This document shows, in pieces, positions 44,544-55,974 of a stretch of 64,000 nt of DNA. The notes under the pieces are model-generated. The model saw nothing but the letters and a program-made list of their open reading frames with translations, was not told the DNA's origin and ran no database searches. How positions within the stretch are numbered: position 1 is the first letter of the stretch; every line of letters begins with the position of its first letter. This DNA comes from Lantana camara (taxonomy: Eukaryota; Streptophyta; Magnoliopsida; Lamiales; Verbenaceae), in the NCBI GenBank assembly GCA_037501455.1, contig CM074856.1:14095001-14159000 (forward strand), given 5' to 3'. The translations under genes were made by a program, and so were the position numbers.

Positions 44544-47500
44544 TAGGGCTGTCAACGGGTCGGACTCGGATCGGATTCAAACTTTCCGAATCCGAACCCG
44601 GTAATGGAATTGACTTCCCGAATCCGAATCCGGATCCTATAGGATTCGGATTCGTCTGGATCAGATTCGGGAGTAATCGGATCGGATTATCCGATAGAAA
44701 AACCCGACCCGAAGGGACAAATCGGAAAAATGAAAGGAGGTGAAATTTACAGGCACAACGGTGAGAGAGAGGATGGTGGGAAGCGCGACAAGGATGGAGC
44801 TATGGTGGAGATAGCAGGCTGGAGATGGGCGGATGTAGAAAAGAAAGAAAACGGACCCTTGGCGAGATGGAGAACGAAGGGTTGAAGCGAGGCAGCGGCG
44901 GCGTCTGAAAATGAAGGTGGCGAGGCGACGGTGGCGGATAGTGAAGGTGGCAAGGCAGCAGTGCTGGACATTGAAGATGGTGAGGCGGCGCGGTTCATGG
45001 GGACTCAGATTTCATTTCATTTGAAGACGGCGGCTTTAATTGGGGCTTTGATAGGGTTATGCCGTTAGGGTTGTGTTGTTTTATTTATTTTTATTTATTT
45101 TTTTGAAAACAATATGCATGCATTTTCACTTTATGGACTTTATTTTTTTTTATTATTTTTCTTTTTCAATTTATTCATTCGGTTAATTAAATAAAAATTA
45201 TAAGTGTATATATAATATATAGAGAGCGTTTGGTAGCCTTGTGGCCTTAATTTTAGTTAGTAATTTTCGGGCTTATTAGTGGATATTAGCTACCATAGAG
45301 TCAATTTAATTTTCTGTTTGGTTGCATATTGCTGTGCAAATGGCAGGTAGTATGGCCCACTTAATTTATTGTTTGGTAAGCTTTATTGGTAATATTAATC
45401 TGTGAATTTCCCATTCTGCCCTATAGTAAAACTAAAAGGGGGGCAAATCCCTAAATTGACATTAGAATTGTGCTGAGAAGGTTTGTCCACAGTTTTGCCT
45501 ATTACGGTGGCTTCTTCCATTTTCTTTTCTGCGTGACAAATTCTCGGCCGGTGCGCACCTCTGATTCTATTGCACCTACCCTCAATTGACTGGAGGTGGT
45601 TTCCGGCGTTGATTGCCGTCGGAGGAAGGGCTGTTGCCTAGATCTGAATTTTTGGGGAAGAGAGGAAGAATAGCTGGTGGTTGGTTGCTCAGCATGAATT
45701 GGCGGCGGAGCTAGGAACGCCGATGGGAAATGGCCGCGGGCGAAGGGAATGTCAGCAGGGGGGGGGGGGGGAGAGGAAAGCAACGAAAGGGTAGAGAAAG
45801 GGGAGTGACGGAGAGACAGATGAGGAAAAGAAGGTGGTCTGTGGTTCCCGTCTCATGTGAGCAGTGGTGCCGCCGTGAAGGGCGGCGCTGGTGGGTGGTG
45901 GTCGCCGAGAAGGTATGATGCACCCTAAAACGTTGACAATGGAAAATTTCTTAATTTGTAAATTTATTTTTTTGTGTTTTTGTGTTTTTTTGTTTTTTGG
46001 GTTGGAAATCTTAAATCGTAAAGATGAGAGTATGTGGAGGGGGCAACTTCTGGCAACTAAAATATGTACAGTGGAATGACAAGACTCAATGCAACTTAAT
46101 AACACCTAAATTGGGATATGAGAGTTGGACCTTAATGTGTGAACAGTGAGGGCTTTTGCCGGGCCAGATATTAAAGCCACTCAGCCCGTAAACGCTAATG
46201 TGCGTTACCAAACAGAATATTAACGATGCTTACTCATACCAATGTGGGTTAATGTATGCTACCAAACGCTTTCATAGTATTTACATTACATAATGCACAT
46301 GTATATATAATATTTAGTATATATGATTTATATATAATTCTGAGTAACTAATTAGTTGTGCAACGTAGTCAATTTAAGAATGATTTTGCTAAAAATCAAA
46401 TTGGAATGGATTTATTTGCAATTTTCCAAACCTAGAAGGGTAGATTGTATAATATTTTCATTTAAAGAGTCACGAGTTGTAATTACTCAATATCGCAGGA
46501 GTATAAATATAAAAAACCGAATTTATATTATGTTATCAAACCACATATATTAGTAAAATATGTATTATTATGGCATATTATACATACGCATTTTATTCAT
46601 AAGCCATGTATTACTAGCAACTATGCACATTTGATATTTGTGCAACTAAAAAATTATTATTATTATATAAATATATTAAAATTAATTGTTTTATTAAATA
46701 TATATTCCATAATTATATTTTTAATATAATCACTAAATTATGATATTTTTTTTTTTTTGGTAAAAACTAAATTATGATAAATAAATGAATATGTAGCATA
46801 ATATAATGTCATATTAGTTAAGAAGAGAAGTGATGAGAGAAAAAATAATAAAAGTTAAGAATACATGAGATAAAGCCAGCCGAAATCAATAAATAAATAA
46901 ATAAATATGAAAATATTTTTAAAGTTCAAAAGATTAAATTTGGATCTCTGACTTAATATAATAGTATAAATAAAGATATAGACATATATAGTATCGAGTA
47001 TATAATATATTTGATATTATTATTGAAACAACAATAAATATGTAATATATGATATTATATTATATTCTTAAGTTGTTCGTATTTAAAAAAAAAAAATAAA
47101 GTGATATGTAACTTTGAAACCATAATTTATATATATTCAAGATCTATAATATAATAGATATATATCATTATAACTCTGAAGTGATATGCACACATATGTA
47201 TAGATATAATAGAAAAAATATATATAATATAAGTAATTAAATCTTATATTACGCATTCTAAATTACTTATAAGTTATAGTTTATATCATATATTATTTTT
47301 AAAATAAATATTATATCATGTAACAATCTACAAAATTATCATTTGTATGTACACTATAAGTTAAGTATGTTATATTAATGATGAAGTGGTTTAAAAGTTA
47401 TATATATATAATATGAAACTATGATGTATTTTTAAGATTTACATTAATACACATATATGTGTGTCTATATATATATATAATTGGAACATAAATGAACAAA

Positions 47501-47728
47501 AACATTTATATTAGAATATATATACATATATGAGAATATATATTTAAAATTGGATTCGGATCTTTAACGGATCGGACTGTATGATTCCATACCCGATCCA
47601 CTTAATTCGGATTTCGAATACTTATAATCGGATATGATCCATCGAATTTTTTTATCGGACGAATATACTAAAAATCGGATCGGACTCGGATCGGACTCGG
47701 ATTAAAATCCAACCCATTGACAGCCCTA
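44544..47728. mobile_element. non-autonomous hAT element (3.2 kb) inside the Harbinger element
   Basis: The ends read TAGGGCTGTCAACGGGTCGG and, inverted, TAGGGCTGTCAATGGGTTGG. They are flanked by the perfect 8-bp direct repeat CTTTAGCC (44536-44543 and 47729-47736). ATCCG/CGGAT-rich subterminal repeats are present at both ends, as in the fragment at 7711. The interior is AT-rich apart from two GC-rich islands (44750-45010 and 45500-45920). No transposase was recognised. Confidence 0.88.
45225..46270. mobile_element. inverted-repeat element nested in the hAT element (about 1.05 kb)
   Basis: The ends AGCGTTTGGTAGC and GCTACCAAACGCT are perfect inverted complements. A second inverted pair lies just inside (TTCTGTTTGGTTGCATA and GTTACCAAACAGAATATTAA). 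The interior holds a GC-rich island (45500-45920) with a run of 14 G. I found no convincing target duplication, so the superfamily is open. Confidence 0.55.
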
Positions 47729-48202
47729 CTTTAGCCTAATAAAAGTAAACAGTGGATTTTATTGGTTGAAGACAGAAATCAGGCTGATACCCTATAAGTA
47801 AACGAGGCCTAAAAGATGCTACTCCAAGAAAATATTATGAAGCAACCAAGAAGCCACACACCCATGGTTGGTAAGAAGTAAGAACTTCTCCATAGAAAGT
47901 CTAAAACTTCATTCCAAATTCACCATTTTACACTTTCTATAAGGCAAATAGTTGGAGTGGATATATTTCATTACCTCACTTTTCAATGGAAAGCAAAACT
48001 TGAAAGGATTACTACTTTACCTTACCTTTTTTATTTCATTTATTTATTTTTTCTAATTTTTATTTTCTTTTTGTGTATATATTCTTAATCTCGACGATTT
48101 TAATTTTCAGTCGGATCTATCATTAAAATGTAAATATCATAACCTCAGAGGATTTCGTAAACATATTATATTTTCAATGTATACATGCAGTATATATTAA
48201 GT

Positions 48203-48759
48203 GAGTTATTTACACCATACCCCCCTGTGTTAGGTGAAATGGGAAAAAAAAAACACCCTGTGTTACAAAAATTAACACAAGGACCCTGTGTTTTCATAAT
48301 ATTTGCATGTCAAACCATGAAAATTTCTAGTATTGGTAGAACACTAATTTTCTCTATTTATTGGATGCGAAATAACTAATTTAACCTTTTATGTTATGAT
48401 ATATATCATCTCACATCTCTCTATATACAATTTTTTATACTTGTTTATACGGTTTTTCATGCAATTTTTATTTTGTACAGGGTTTCGGTGAATATAAAAA
48501 AAGGGTTTCGGTGCATATAAAAAAATATTGAACAATATAGAGAGATTGAAGATGATGTATATCAAAATATAAACGGGTAAATTAGTTATTTAATTCGCAT
48601 CCAATGAATAGAGAAAATTAGTATTCTACCAACACCATAAATTTTCAGGGTTTGATATGCAAATATTTTGAAAACACAGGATTTTCTATGTTAATTTTTA
48701 TAACACAAGATTTTTTTTACCCATTTCACCTAACACAGGAGGTATGGTGTAAATAACTC
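48203..48759. mobile_element. foldback MULE-type MITE (557 bp)
   Basis: Terminal inverted repeats of roughly 180 bp start GAGTTATTTACACCATACC and end with its complement. They are flanked by the perfect 10-bp direct repeat TATATTAAGT (48193-48202 and 48760-48769). Long TIRs with a 9-10 bp duplication point to a Mutator-like origin. There is no coding capacity. Confidence 0.85.
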
Positions 48760-49086
48760 TATATTAAGTATTAAATAGTTTTGGCCTTTCCTGTCGCGAA
48801 TGTGATTTCTTTAACCAAGTTTCTAATTCCAGGTTACTTCACTCTATAGCCTATACTTTTCCACCATTTTCAACCCCAACTAATTCCCAAATCAGACGAA
48901 ACCCCTTTCTCCACGAAAACTGTCGTACCCTTTGGCCAACAATTTCCTTAAAGTTGGGCAATGGCCACACACAAATTAATATATGATCAAGTGTGAACAT
49001 ATAATAATATCCCACTTTTTCACATGCCCTAAATTAATTAATTTTACTTAATTCTTTTGGACCCATCAAGTACTCCATCCCCACTT

Positions 49087-49094
49087 TATATATA
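49087..49094 (+). promoter_or_regulatory. possible TATA box of the HMA gene
   Basis: TATATATA 107 bp before the ATG at 49201. Confidence 0.35.
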
Positions 49095-49200
49095 TGATGA
49101 ACAAACCCTATTAAGTATTAATTGCCTTCTCTTTTCTCCTAACATTATTAATAGTTTTTCAAAAGTTCTCTGCGGTTGCAAATTAATATATTCATCCAGT

Positions 49201-49219
49201 ATGAAGGTAAGCAATAAAT

Positions 49220-49259
<40 letters not shown>

Positions 49260-49638
49260 TAGTTCCCTCCGTCATTTCAATTAAATCGCATTTCTCGGTT
49301 ATGTGCAGCAAAGAATCGTGTTTCGAGTTGATTTGCCATGCTCCAAGTGCCCCAGAAAAGCACTCAAAGTCGTGGCTGAAGCCTACGGTTCGTGCAATTA
49401 AGGCAATATTAATAAGTATTCTGTTTAATAATTAACATTTTGTATTAAAATCAGACGAGGAAAATGAAATATAGTAATTATATATATATATGCAGGTGTG
49501 GTGTCAATGGCGTTAGAAGGGGACCAGAAAAATGAAGTGGTGGTGACCGGAGACGGGATCGACATCGTCAGGTTAGCCACCAGATTGAGGAAGAAGGTCG
49601 GATGTACGGACGTTGTTAGTGTTTCCCTACTCAAATGA
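49201..49638 (+). CDS. small heavy-metal-associated (HMA) domain protein, 75 residues
   Basis: Three coding exons: 49201-49206 (only Met-Lys), 49309-49387 and 49496-49638. The protein is a single HMA fold (beta-alpha-beta-beta-alpha-beta): MKQRIVFRVDLPCSKCPRKA, then about 30 residues with LEGD..NEVVVTGDGID, then RLRKKVG and a final strand ending VSLLK. Cys13 and Cys16 (CSKC) are in the metal-binding loop. There is no C-terminal CaaX box, so it is HIPP-like without isoprenylation. Similar small plant HMA proteins bind Cu/Zn or act as host targets of pathogen effectors. The tiny first coding exon splices in phase and all borders are GT-AG. A (TA)n microsatellite lies in intron 1 (about 49225-49256). 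Confidence 0.85.
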
Positions 49639-49649
49639 AACCATTCTCA

Positions 49650-50835
49650 TTTTTTCCATATATATCCTTAATTTCTTGGTTTGAAAATAAATAATAATTA
49701 GTTGATGAAATACAGTTGATAAACCTAATTTAAGCGGTATTGACAGATCACTTACTTGTAAAGATCTTCACACTAATTAATGAAATATAGTTGATTGACT
49801 CCAATTCAAGTCGCGTCGAACCACATAGTTACAAATGCCTTTTCATAAATTACAATTGCGTTAAACTATTTGGCGCCAATTACGATAGTAATTAATTCAA
49901 CTTGAAAGCACAAGAAATTACTTACTTGAAAATAAAAGATGTGATGAATTTAGATGCATATTTGGACCTGCTTGACTCCCTTGATGCCAAATAAGAAACC
50001 AACAATTAACAATATTGATAGCCTTTCTCAGTTGGCATTCAGGGAGCCAGGCAGATCATCATCAATATCTTGGATACTTCAACGGTATATAATAATTAAC
50101 AATATAAATTGATTCTGTGCGAATTAAAGAAGAAAATTTGGAGAATGAAGATATAATCTAAGCCTAAAAGCTTGTTAATTAAATATATAGTTTCTGAACA
50201 AGAATATAAATATATAGAGACGGGGGAGAGAAACCATTGAAAATACCGATGTATATTAAATGTGGTAATTTGGTGAAGTCTAAAGATCCAAAAATTTGTG
50301 GTACCTTACATGCCAACAAGAAATTAAACATGAAAAAGGCCAGGACCGTACAATATTCGGAAAATAATATAATTACATGTGAAAAATGATGGGGTTTTTT
50401 GAGCTAGTAGAAGGGGTTGTTTTACTAGATGGATGTTGTGTTGGTCCTCAGATATTAATTAGGGGAAGCGAAAAAAAAAAAAGGTGAAATTCACGAGAAA
50501 TATTTTAGCACAAATTAAGTTAAATAATCTTGAGAGAAGAGAGATTTAATTTATCTGATGGATTAAGAGGGTACAAAATTAAGCTTATTCTAAATAGTTT
50601 TCATGCTTTATAAACAGTTTTTTTTTAATTTTTTTAATTTTTGGTTTATAAATTGTTTGATTTTATTATAATTGTAATTTCTGAATATATTCGGATAAAG
50701 ATAAAATCATATTGAATTTATAAGATGTTAACAATTACATGTATGCAATTAAAATGGTGGAAGAAAATAAAGGAAATATAATTAAGATATGGAGACCTTA
50801 TTAATCCCTTATTATGATTTATAAGGATATATACG
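49650..50835. other. AT-rich intergenic region, no gene seen
   Basis: Only the short 3' flank of the HMA gene and featureless AT-rich DNA are seen. Confidence 0.6.
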
Positions 50836-50842
50836 ACTTATG

Positions 50843-53590
50843 GGAGGAAAAAATACAAAATTGGGACAACAAGTGACCTCCACTAGCATTTGCTGGACAC
50901 AAATAGCTCTGACGACAAATGTGTCCAATAACTCCCAAAATGTGTTAATTTCAGGACAAAGTCACCGGAAATTGCCTAATCATTGCCGGAAATCAAATGA
51001 CATGTCCAAGTTGCGGATAAACATTAAATATTATGAAAAAAACAAAAAAACAAAATGAATTCTAAAATATATATATATGTAACGTGTTATATTATATATA
51101 TCATATTATATAATTATATATAATATGTGTATGTAATTATATACAGATATGCATATTATATGTAATTATACATACGGATAATTAATCAAAGATCCCCACT
51201 ATACCATAACATTTATCCTAAACCCCCCATTTGGTTTTTTATATATTTTAAGAACCAATTATTCATGAAACATTTTCTTAACCCCCTAAATCATGCGAAA
51301 ATACTAAAATATCCTTAATAATACATGAGAAATTACCCCCATACCCCTTTTCTTATTCTTTTTTTTTTTTCCTTTCTTCTTCATCGTTTTTCACAGGAAA
51401 ACGAAAGTTTTTGAAGGGTAGGTCCGGCGCTGTCTCTGGCAAGTTCAACTCGGTTCGACGACGCGACTTCATCCGTGGCAGCCTCGTCTCACGAAAATGG
51501 CCGGAGAGGGCGCCGGAGCTCCCCTGAAAATCTGTATTTTTTCAAGACAAAATGGGTTTTTCGTCGGTGATATTCCGGCTACTTTTTTGAACGATTTTTG
51601 TATGGATCTTGAAGATCTCGACACGGAGAGTCCATTGCAATTTACGGAATCAATTTTCGTTAATCGGTTTGGGAGTTATTGACATTTCTTTTTTTGAAAA
51701 TTTTTAGATCTAAAATGTTAGATTTGAAATTTGGGACAAACGAATTCGAATTTTGAAAAACTAACCGAAGATATGGAACGAGGACGAGGAGTACGTACCC
51801 GGTGATTTTTTTGGGAATTTTTGGACCACCTCTGGCGGTGGTGGCGGCGGCGCTCCGCCAGCTTCAAGGTTGAAGATGATGAGGAGTGGAGGAAGTCAAA
51901 TTGGTGTGAAAAAAGTAAAAAAATGAGGACAAAATAGACATTTTAAGTGATTAGGGGATTTAGAAAAAATGTATTGTTTAATAGGGATGTTAAATGTATA
52001 AAATTTGAATTGGGGGGGTTTTGGATAAAAATTAAGAACATTTGGTCCTGTTCAAAAATTTGCCCTTATACATATTGCCCTTTATGTATATGTAATTATA
52101 TATGTAGAGACGCAGAGGTCGCCGGCGAGGAAAAAATGCAAGGTTCGCTGCTTACTGGCGACCAAATCGTCGCCACCGCACAGTACAATCATCTCGTCCC
52201 GCCCACACCCCACCACGCCCCATCCTCCCTCGCTGCTTCTCATCGCTGCTTTCTCTCTCTCTCTCATGGAAGAATCTTCGAAGCGAATGTGATGGCGGAT
52301 CTGGGTGGAGTGCCGAATCTGGTGGTGGTGCTATGTCAGATCTGGACACGATCGGTCGATTCGGTGGTTTTGATGATGGGTGAAGGTGTTGATTTCTTTT
52401 GCTAGTGGTGAATGGTGTGCCGATTTGGCGGATCTGGTGGTTGCTGAGTGGAATTGGTGGTGGCGGCGAAGAATAGGTGGCGGTGGCCATGAAACTTCTG
52501 CGTCGCCTTTGTGTGTGTGCAATTTTGTGTGTAGCTCCGTGTGTGTGTAAGCTGCAGATCTGTGGTTTAGGCATTGAAGGTGACGGTCGGTGTTGGTTGG
52601 GTGAAGGTGGCGGCTGGTGTTGGTCTTGGCTTTGATATGGCAGTTGGGGGTGGTCTTGGCACAGCGGCTGACGGTGGTTGTAGTGAAGGCGGTGGCTGAT
52701 GATGGTCTTAGGGTTGTAGACGGCGGCTGGTGGTGGCTGTGGGGGAGGATTCCATGAAGAAATTTTATTTAAGTATTTCTTTTTTCTTTTTAATTTTTAC
52801 ATGAGATAATAAAAAGAGATAATTTGCATTGTAATGTTTTTTAGGTCTAAAATAAAATATTTTGAATTTAATAATTAATTTAGAATATTTATATAATATT
52901 AGAAATATTATTATTTATAGTTTGTAATTAATAAATTTTATACAAATATTTTGTATAATATATATTTTGAAAATTTCAGGAAATATGCATATATATAATT
53001 AATAGATTTTATTCAGGTGTTATGTATAGAATATATTATGAATTTTTGAGAAATATAATATATTTGTAATAAATGAAATATGTATAAATATATAATATAT
53101 CTATATGACATGTATATTTTAGTATCATATATCTATATGTATATCTTTTATTTGAAAAAATGATAATATCATATTTTTAATTTTTAATTATATTTTTTTG
53201 CCATGTATCATCTAATATATTACTTTAATTTTTTTTAAATATCATATAATATATTTATATATTTTTTTGATGTAATCGTAAATAATAAAGTGATACATTT
53301 TTTAGAATTCATTTTGTTTTTCTGTTTTTTTCATAATACTTAATGTTTATTAGGTGAATTTGAAAAAAAAAATAGAAAATACGTGGTAATGATGTGGCAA
53401 TGACGTGCGCAAGCCACATTAGCAACTTGGAGATGTCATTTAATTTCCGGCGATGATTAGGTAATTTCCGGCGACTTTGTCCTGAAATAGTCACATTTTA
53501 AGAGTTATTGGACACATTTGTCGCCGGAGTTATTTGTGTCCTGAAAATGCTAGTGAGGGTCACTTCGTGTCCCGATTTTGTATTTTTCCC
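50843..53590. mobile_element. foldback Mutator-like element (2.75 kb) with nested MULE
   Basis: Long terminal inverted repeats of 200 bp or more: the left arm contains GGAAAAAATACAAAATTGGG and GACAAAGTCACCGGAAATTG; the right arm carries their complements (CAATTTCC-type text at 53460s, CGGGACACGAAG at the end). The 7-bp repeat ACTTATG flanks the element (50836-50842 and 53591-53597); the true duplication may be 9 bp with mismatches. The interior holds a second element (51175-52065) and GC-rich segments (52100-52760) that may be captured host sequence. No transposase was seen. Confidence 0.75.
51175..52065. mobile_element. MULE-like element nested in the foldback element (891 bp)
   Basis: It is flanked by the perfect 9-bp direct repeat TTATACATA (51166-51174 and 52066-52074). 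The diverged terminal inverted repeats (about 150 bp) share phrases such as TTATCCTAAACCCCCCAT on the left and ATTGGGGGGGTTTTGGAT on the right. The interior is GC-rich (51410-51660), with a 61-codon frame at 51497-51682 of no recognised family. Confidence 0.75.
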
Positions 53591-53599
53591 ACTTATGAA

Positions 53600-54210
53600 A
53601 TGTTATTTAACATCTTATCAATTTCTTTATAAAAATGATCAAATACTTTTTGAATGCCTATACGCTACGTAGAACTTATAACTAAACTCCATCGGACATT
53701 CTGTTAGGGTGGTGTGCATGCATGCACATTAATTTGATGATTTTTATCAATTTGGTTAGGATTTAATTTGATTATTACTACTGATGGAGTTTTCTCCACT
53801 ATTTCTTCGTATATTTATATCCATAATATTATGGATTCTTATTAATATTTTTTATTAATTAATTAATTCTTTTTTTTTTTTTGGTCACTATAATTAATTA
53901 ATTCTTCCAGAGTCATTCCAAGAGAAAAAGAAGAAAAGTTAAGAGTATGCCATTAGGAATCACAGGGAGATTGAATCTTGTCATGTATGAGAGACCAAAA
54001 TTATTAAAACTACTCAATGAAATTTTTCTTGGACATTGTTACATTTAATTATTTTGTGGTTGTTTACCGTAAAACTATATTAAAAGTTTTAGATTATTAT
54101 CTCGGACAGAATATACCCTAGTGAAAATTTTGCAATATACAATAATAATTGATGATTTTTCACGAAATTTAGATATACTTCAATGAATTTTAATTATTTA
54201 TGTGATTGAA

Positions 54211-54255
<45 letters not shown>

Positions 54256-55770
54256 CAGTTCTCATAAAATTAAAGTAAGAATCACAATATAAGTGTTACA
54301 AATGGAGGAAAATTGAAGTAAAAAAAAAAACGCATTGTTTATATCTCACTTGATCATCCAATTTACAGTTTTTTGTATAATTAAAATATATTTATTCAAA
54401 AACAATATTATGGGCGACATTAGCATGGACAAAAATGGCCCAAAAAAATGCAACTATTATTTGACTTACGTGAGAAAGGAATAAATTAAAGTTCTGCTTT
54501 TTGTGAATAATAGCAGGATTCTTCAGCTCAATGTGATATATTTCATTAATTATAGTGATTATTCATATAGTGTAAATGGATAATTATTCCAGATTTCCAG
54601 TTATTTGACTTTAGCTTTATTCTAATTCTTATTTCTTTTTATAATTGGCTATTAATTACCATATGCTAAATCCTTCCGGAAATACTTTGTTAGGGTATAT
54701 ATGGTTAGGCAACGTTACACTTTCTTCCAACTTTAATAATAAATATGAGACAAAATATACCAAATATTAACCATATAATTTGGGTGTTCACGAGATTATA
54801 ACTTTCTTTATATTCAATAATTTCATGAAAATATTTTATAATAATTGTGTTTCAGGTAATATTTCTTTTGTGACGTCGAGATCGATTATAAAATATTTGT
54901 TTGAATTTGGTAATCTGAAAATTAGTACCTTGTATATTTCTTTTTCTTCAAAAATGTTCAATCAAATCAGATAATCTAAAATCATTTTAAAATTATATAT
55001 AAAAATAACCTACACACATTTCTTCGTCTTCTTTTAATTTCTTTCTTACATTGAAAGTGAAAAAAACATGGTAAATTTTGCCTTATTCTTTTCCTATGTT
55101 TCATAAGAAAATGAAGTTTAAGAAGCTCCTGATTTTGGACTTTGGAGTGTAAATTTTTTCATTTTACCAGACAGTTACTGTTTTTGCTCAAAGGGAATGA
55201 ATTTAACTAAATACTTTTAAATGAGGATAATTACGGGCATCCTTCGAAATTTATTCTAATTATGTAAAAAATTCCATAATAAAAATTTACAGAAAAAATT
55301 ATAAACAATCCAATTTCAGGTATTTCTAGTAATTTCTTTTATTTATTTATTTTTGTAATTGGGTTAAAGCTTGGGTAAATTGATACTTATCCCCAAATCA
55401 ATAATCAAGAGGCAAGAATCAGGAGTGTATGCATGATACATTACGGCAGAAAATAAAAGGGATGGATCAAATCAAAAATCTTCCCAAGTTTACCAAAATA
55501 CAAGGTAAAAAAACTAAAAATCAATGGAAAATCTTCTTAATTTTTATCCAAAGTTAAGATGAGCCCTAATCCCTACAAATGCTAAAGAATAGTTAACAAG
55601 ATCGGGATTTAACTGACTCTTTAATCACTTAAATAATAGTTAACAAGATCGGGATTTAACTTACTCTCTAATCACTTAAATAACATTGGATTAACAACAA
55701 AGATTATGATTTTATCTCAGATAACATTAGATTAATATCTCAAAAGATTGGTACATTGCATGGTATTAAT
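53600..55770. other. AT-rich intergenic region
   Basis: No gene recognised. It contains a 16-bp perfect palindrome TGTGCATGCATGCACA (53713-53728, with RY-type CATGCA cores) and a (TA)n run at 54214-54254. Confidence 0.6.
55588..55681 (+). repeat. 47-bp tandem duplication upstream of the subtilase gene
   Basis: The unit AATAGTTAACAAGATCGGGA... occurs at 55588 and 55635 with two or three differences. It lies about 170-265 bp before the TATA box of the subtilase gene. Confidence 0.9.
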
Positions 55771-55852
55771 TTGCAATGGACTCTGTCTCCTACACTCATC
55801 CCATCACTGATGATCACAGAGTTCTTCCTGCTCATGGCTCCTCTCCCACATG

Positions 55853-55860
55853 TATAAATA
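55853..55860 (+). promoter_or_regulatory. TATA box of the subtilase gene
   Basis: TATAAATA 115 bp before the ATG at 55975, leaving a leader of about 85 bases. Confidence 0.65.
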
Positions 55861-55974
55861 ACCCATCACTTTTTACGTTTTTGTATTCAGAAATCTGGAA
55901 GGGTAGAGAGAAAAGCATCTCTATACCCAAGAAAAGGAGAGCATTGCAGATTTGCAGTGACAAAAGCAGAAAAA

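Larger units (their letters stand above)
42671..47809 (-). mobile_element. PIF/Harbinger element interrupted by a hAT element
   Basis: The ends read GGGCTCGTTTACTTAGGC and, inverted, GGCCTCGTTTACTTATAGGG. They are flanked by the 3-bp direct repeat TAA (42668-42670 and 47810-47812), as expected for PIF/Harbinger. A remnant of a Harbinger transposase lies inside on the minus strand. Removing the inserted hAT element and its site duplication leaves about 1.95 kb, too short for a full autonomous element with both proteins. Confidence 0.85.

Noticed and set aside
45502..46105. Overlapping open frames on both strands in the GC-rich island of the nested element
   Set aside because: Low-complexity Ser/Pro/Arg translations on both strands, with no conserved motif; open because of GC-rich composition.
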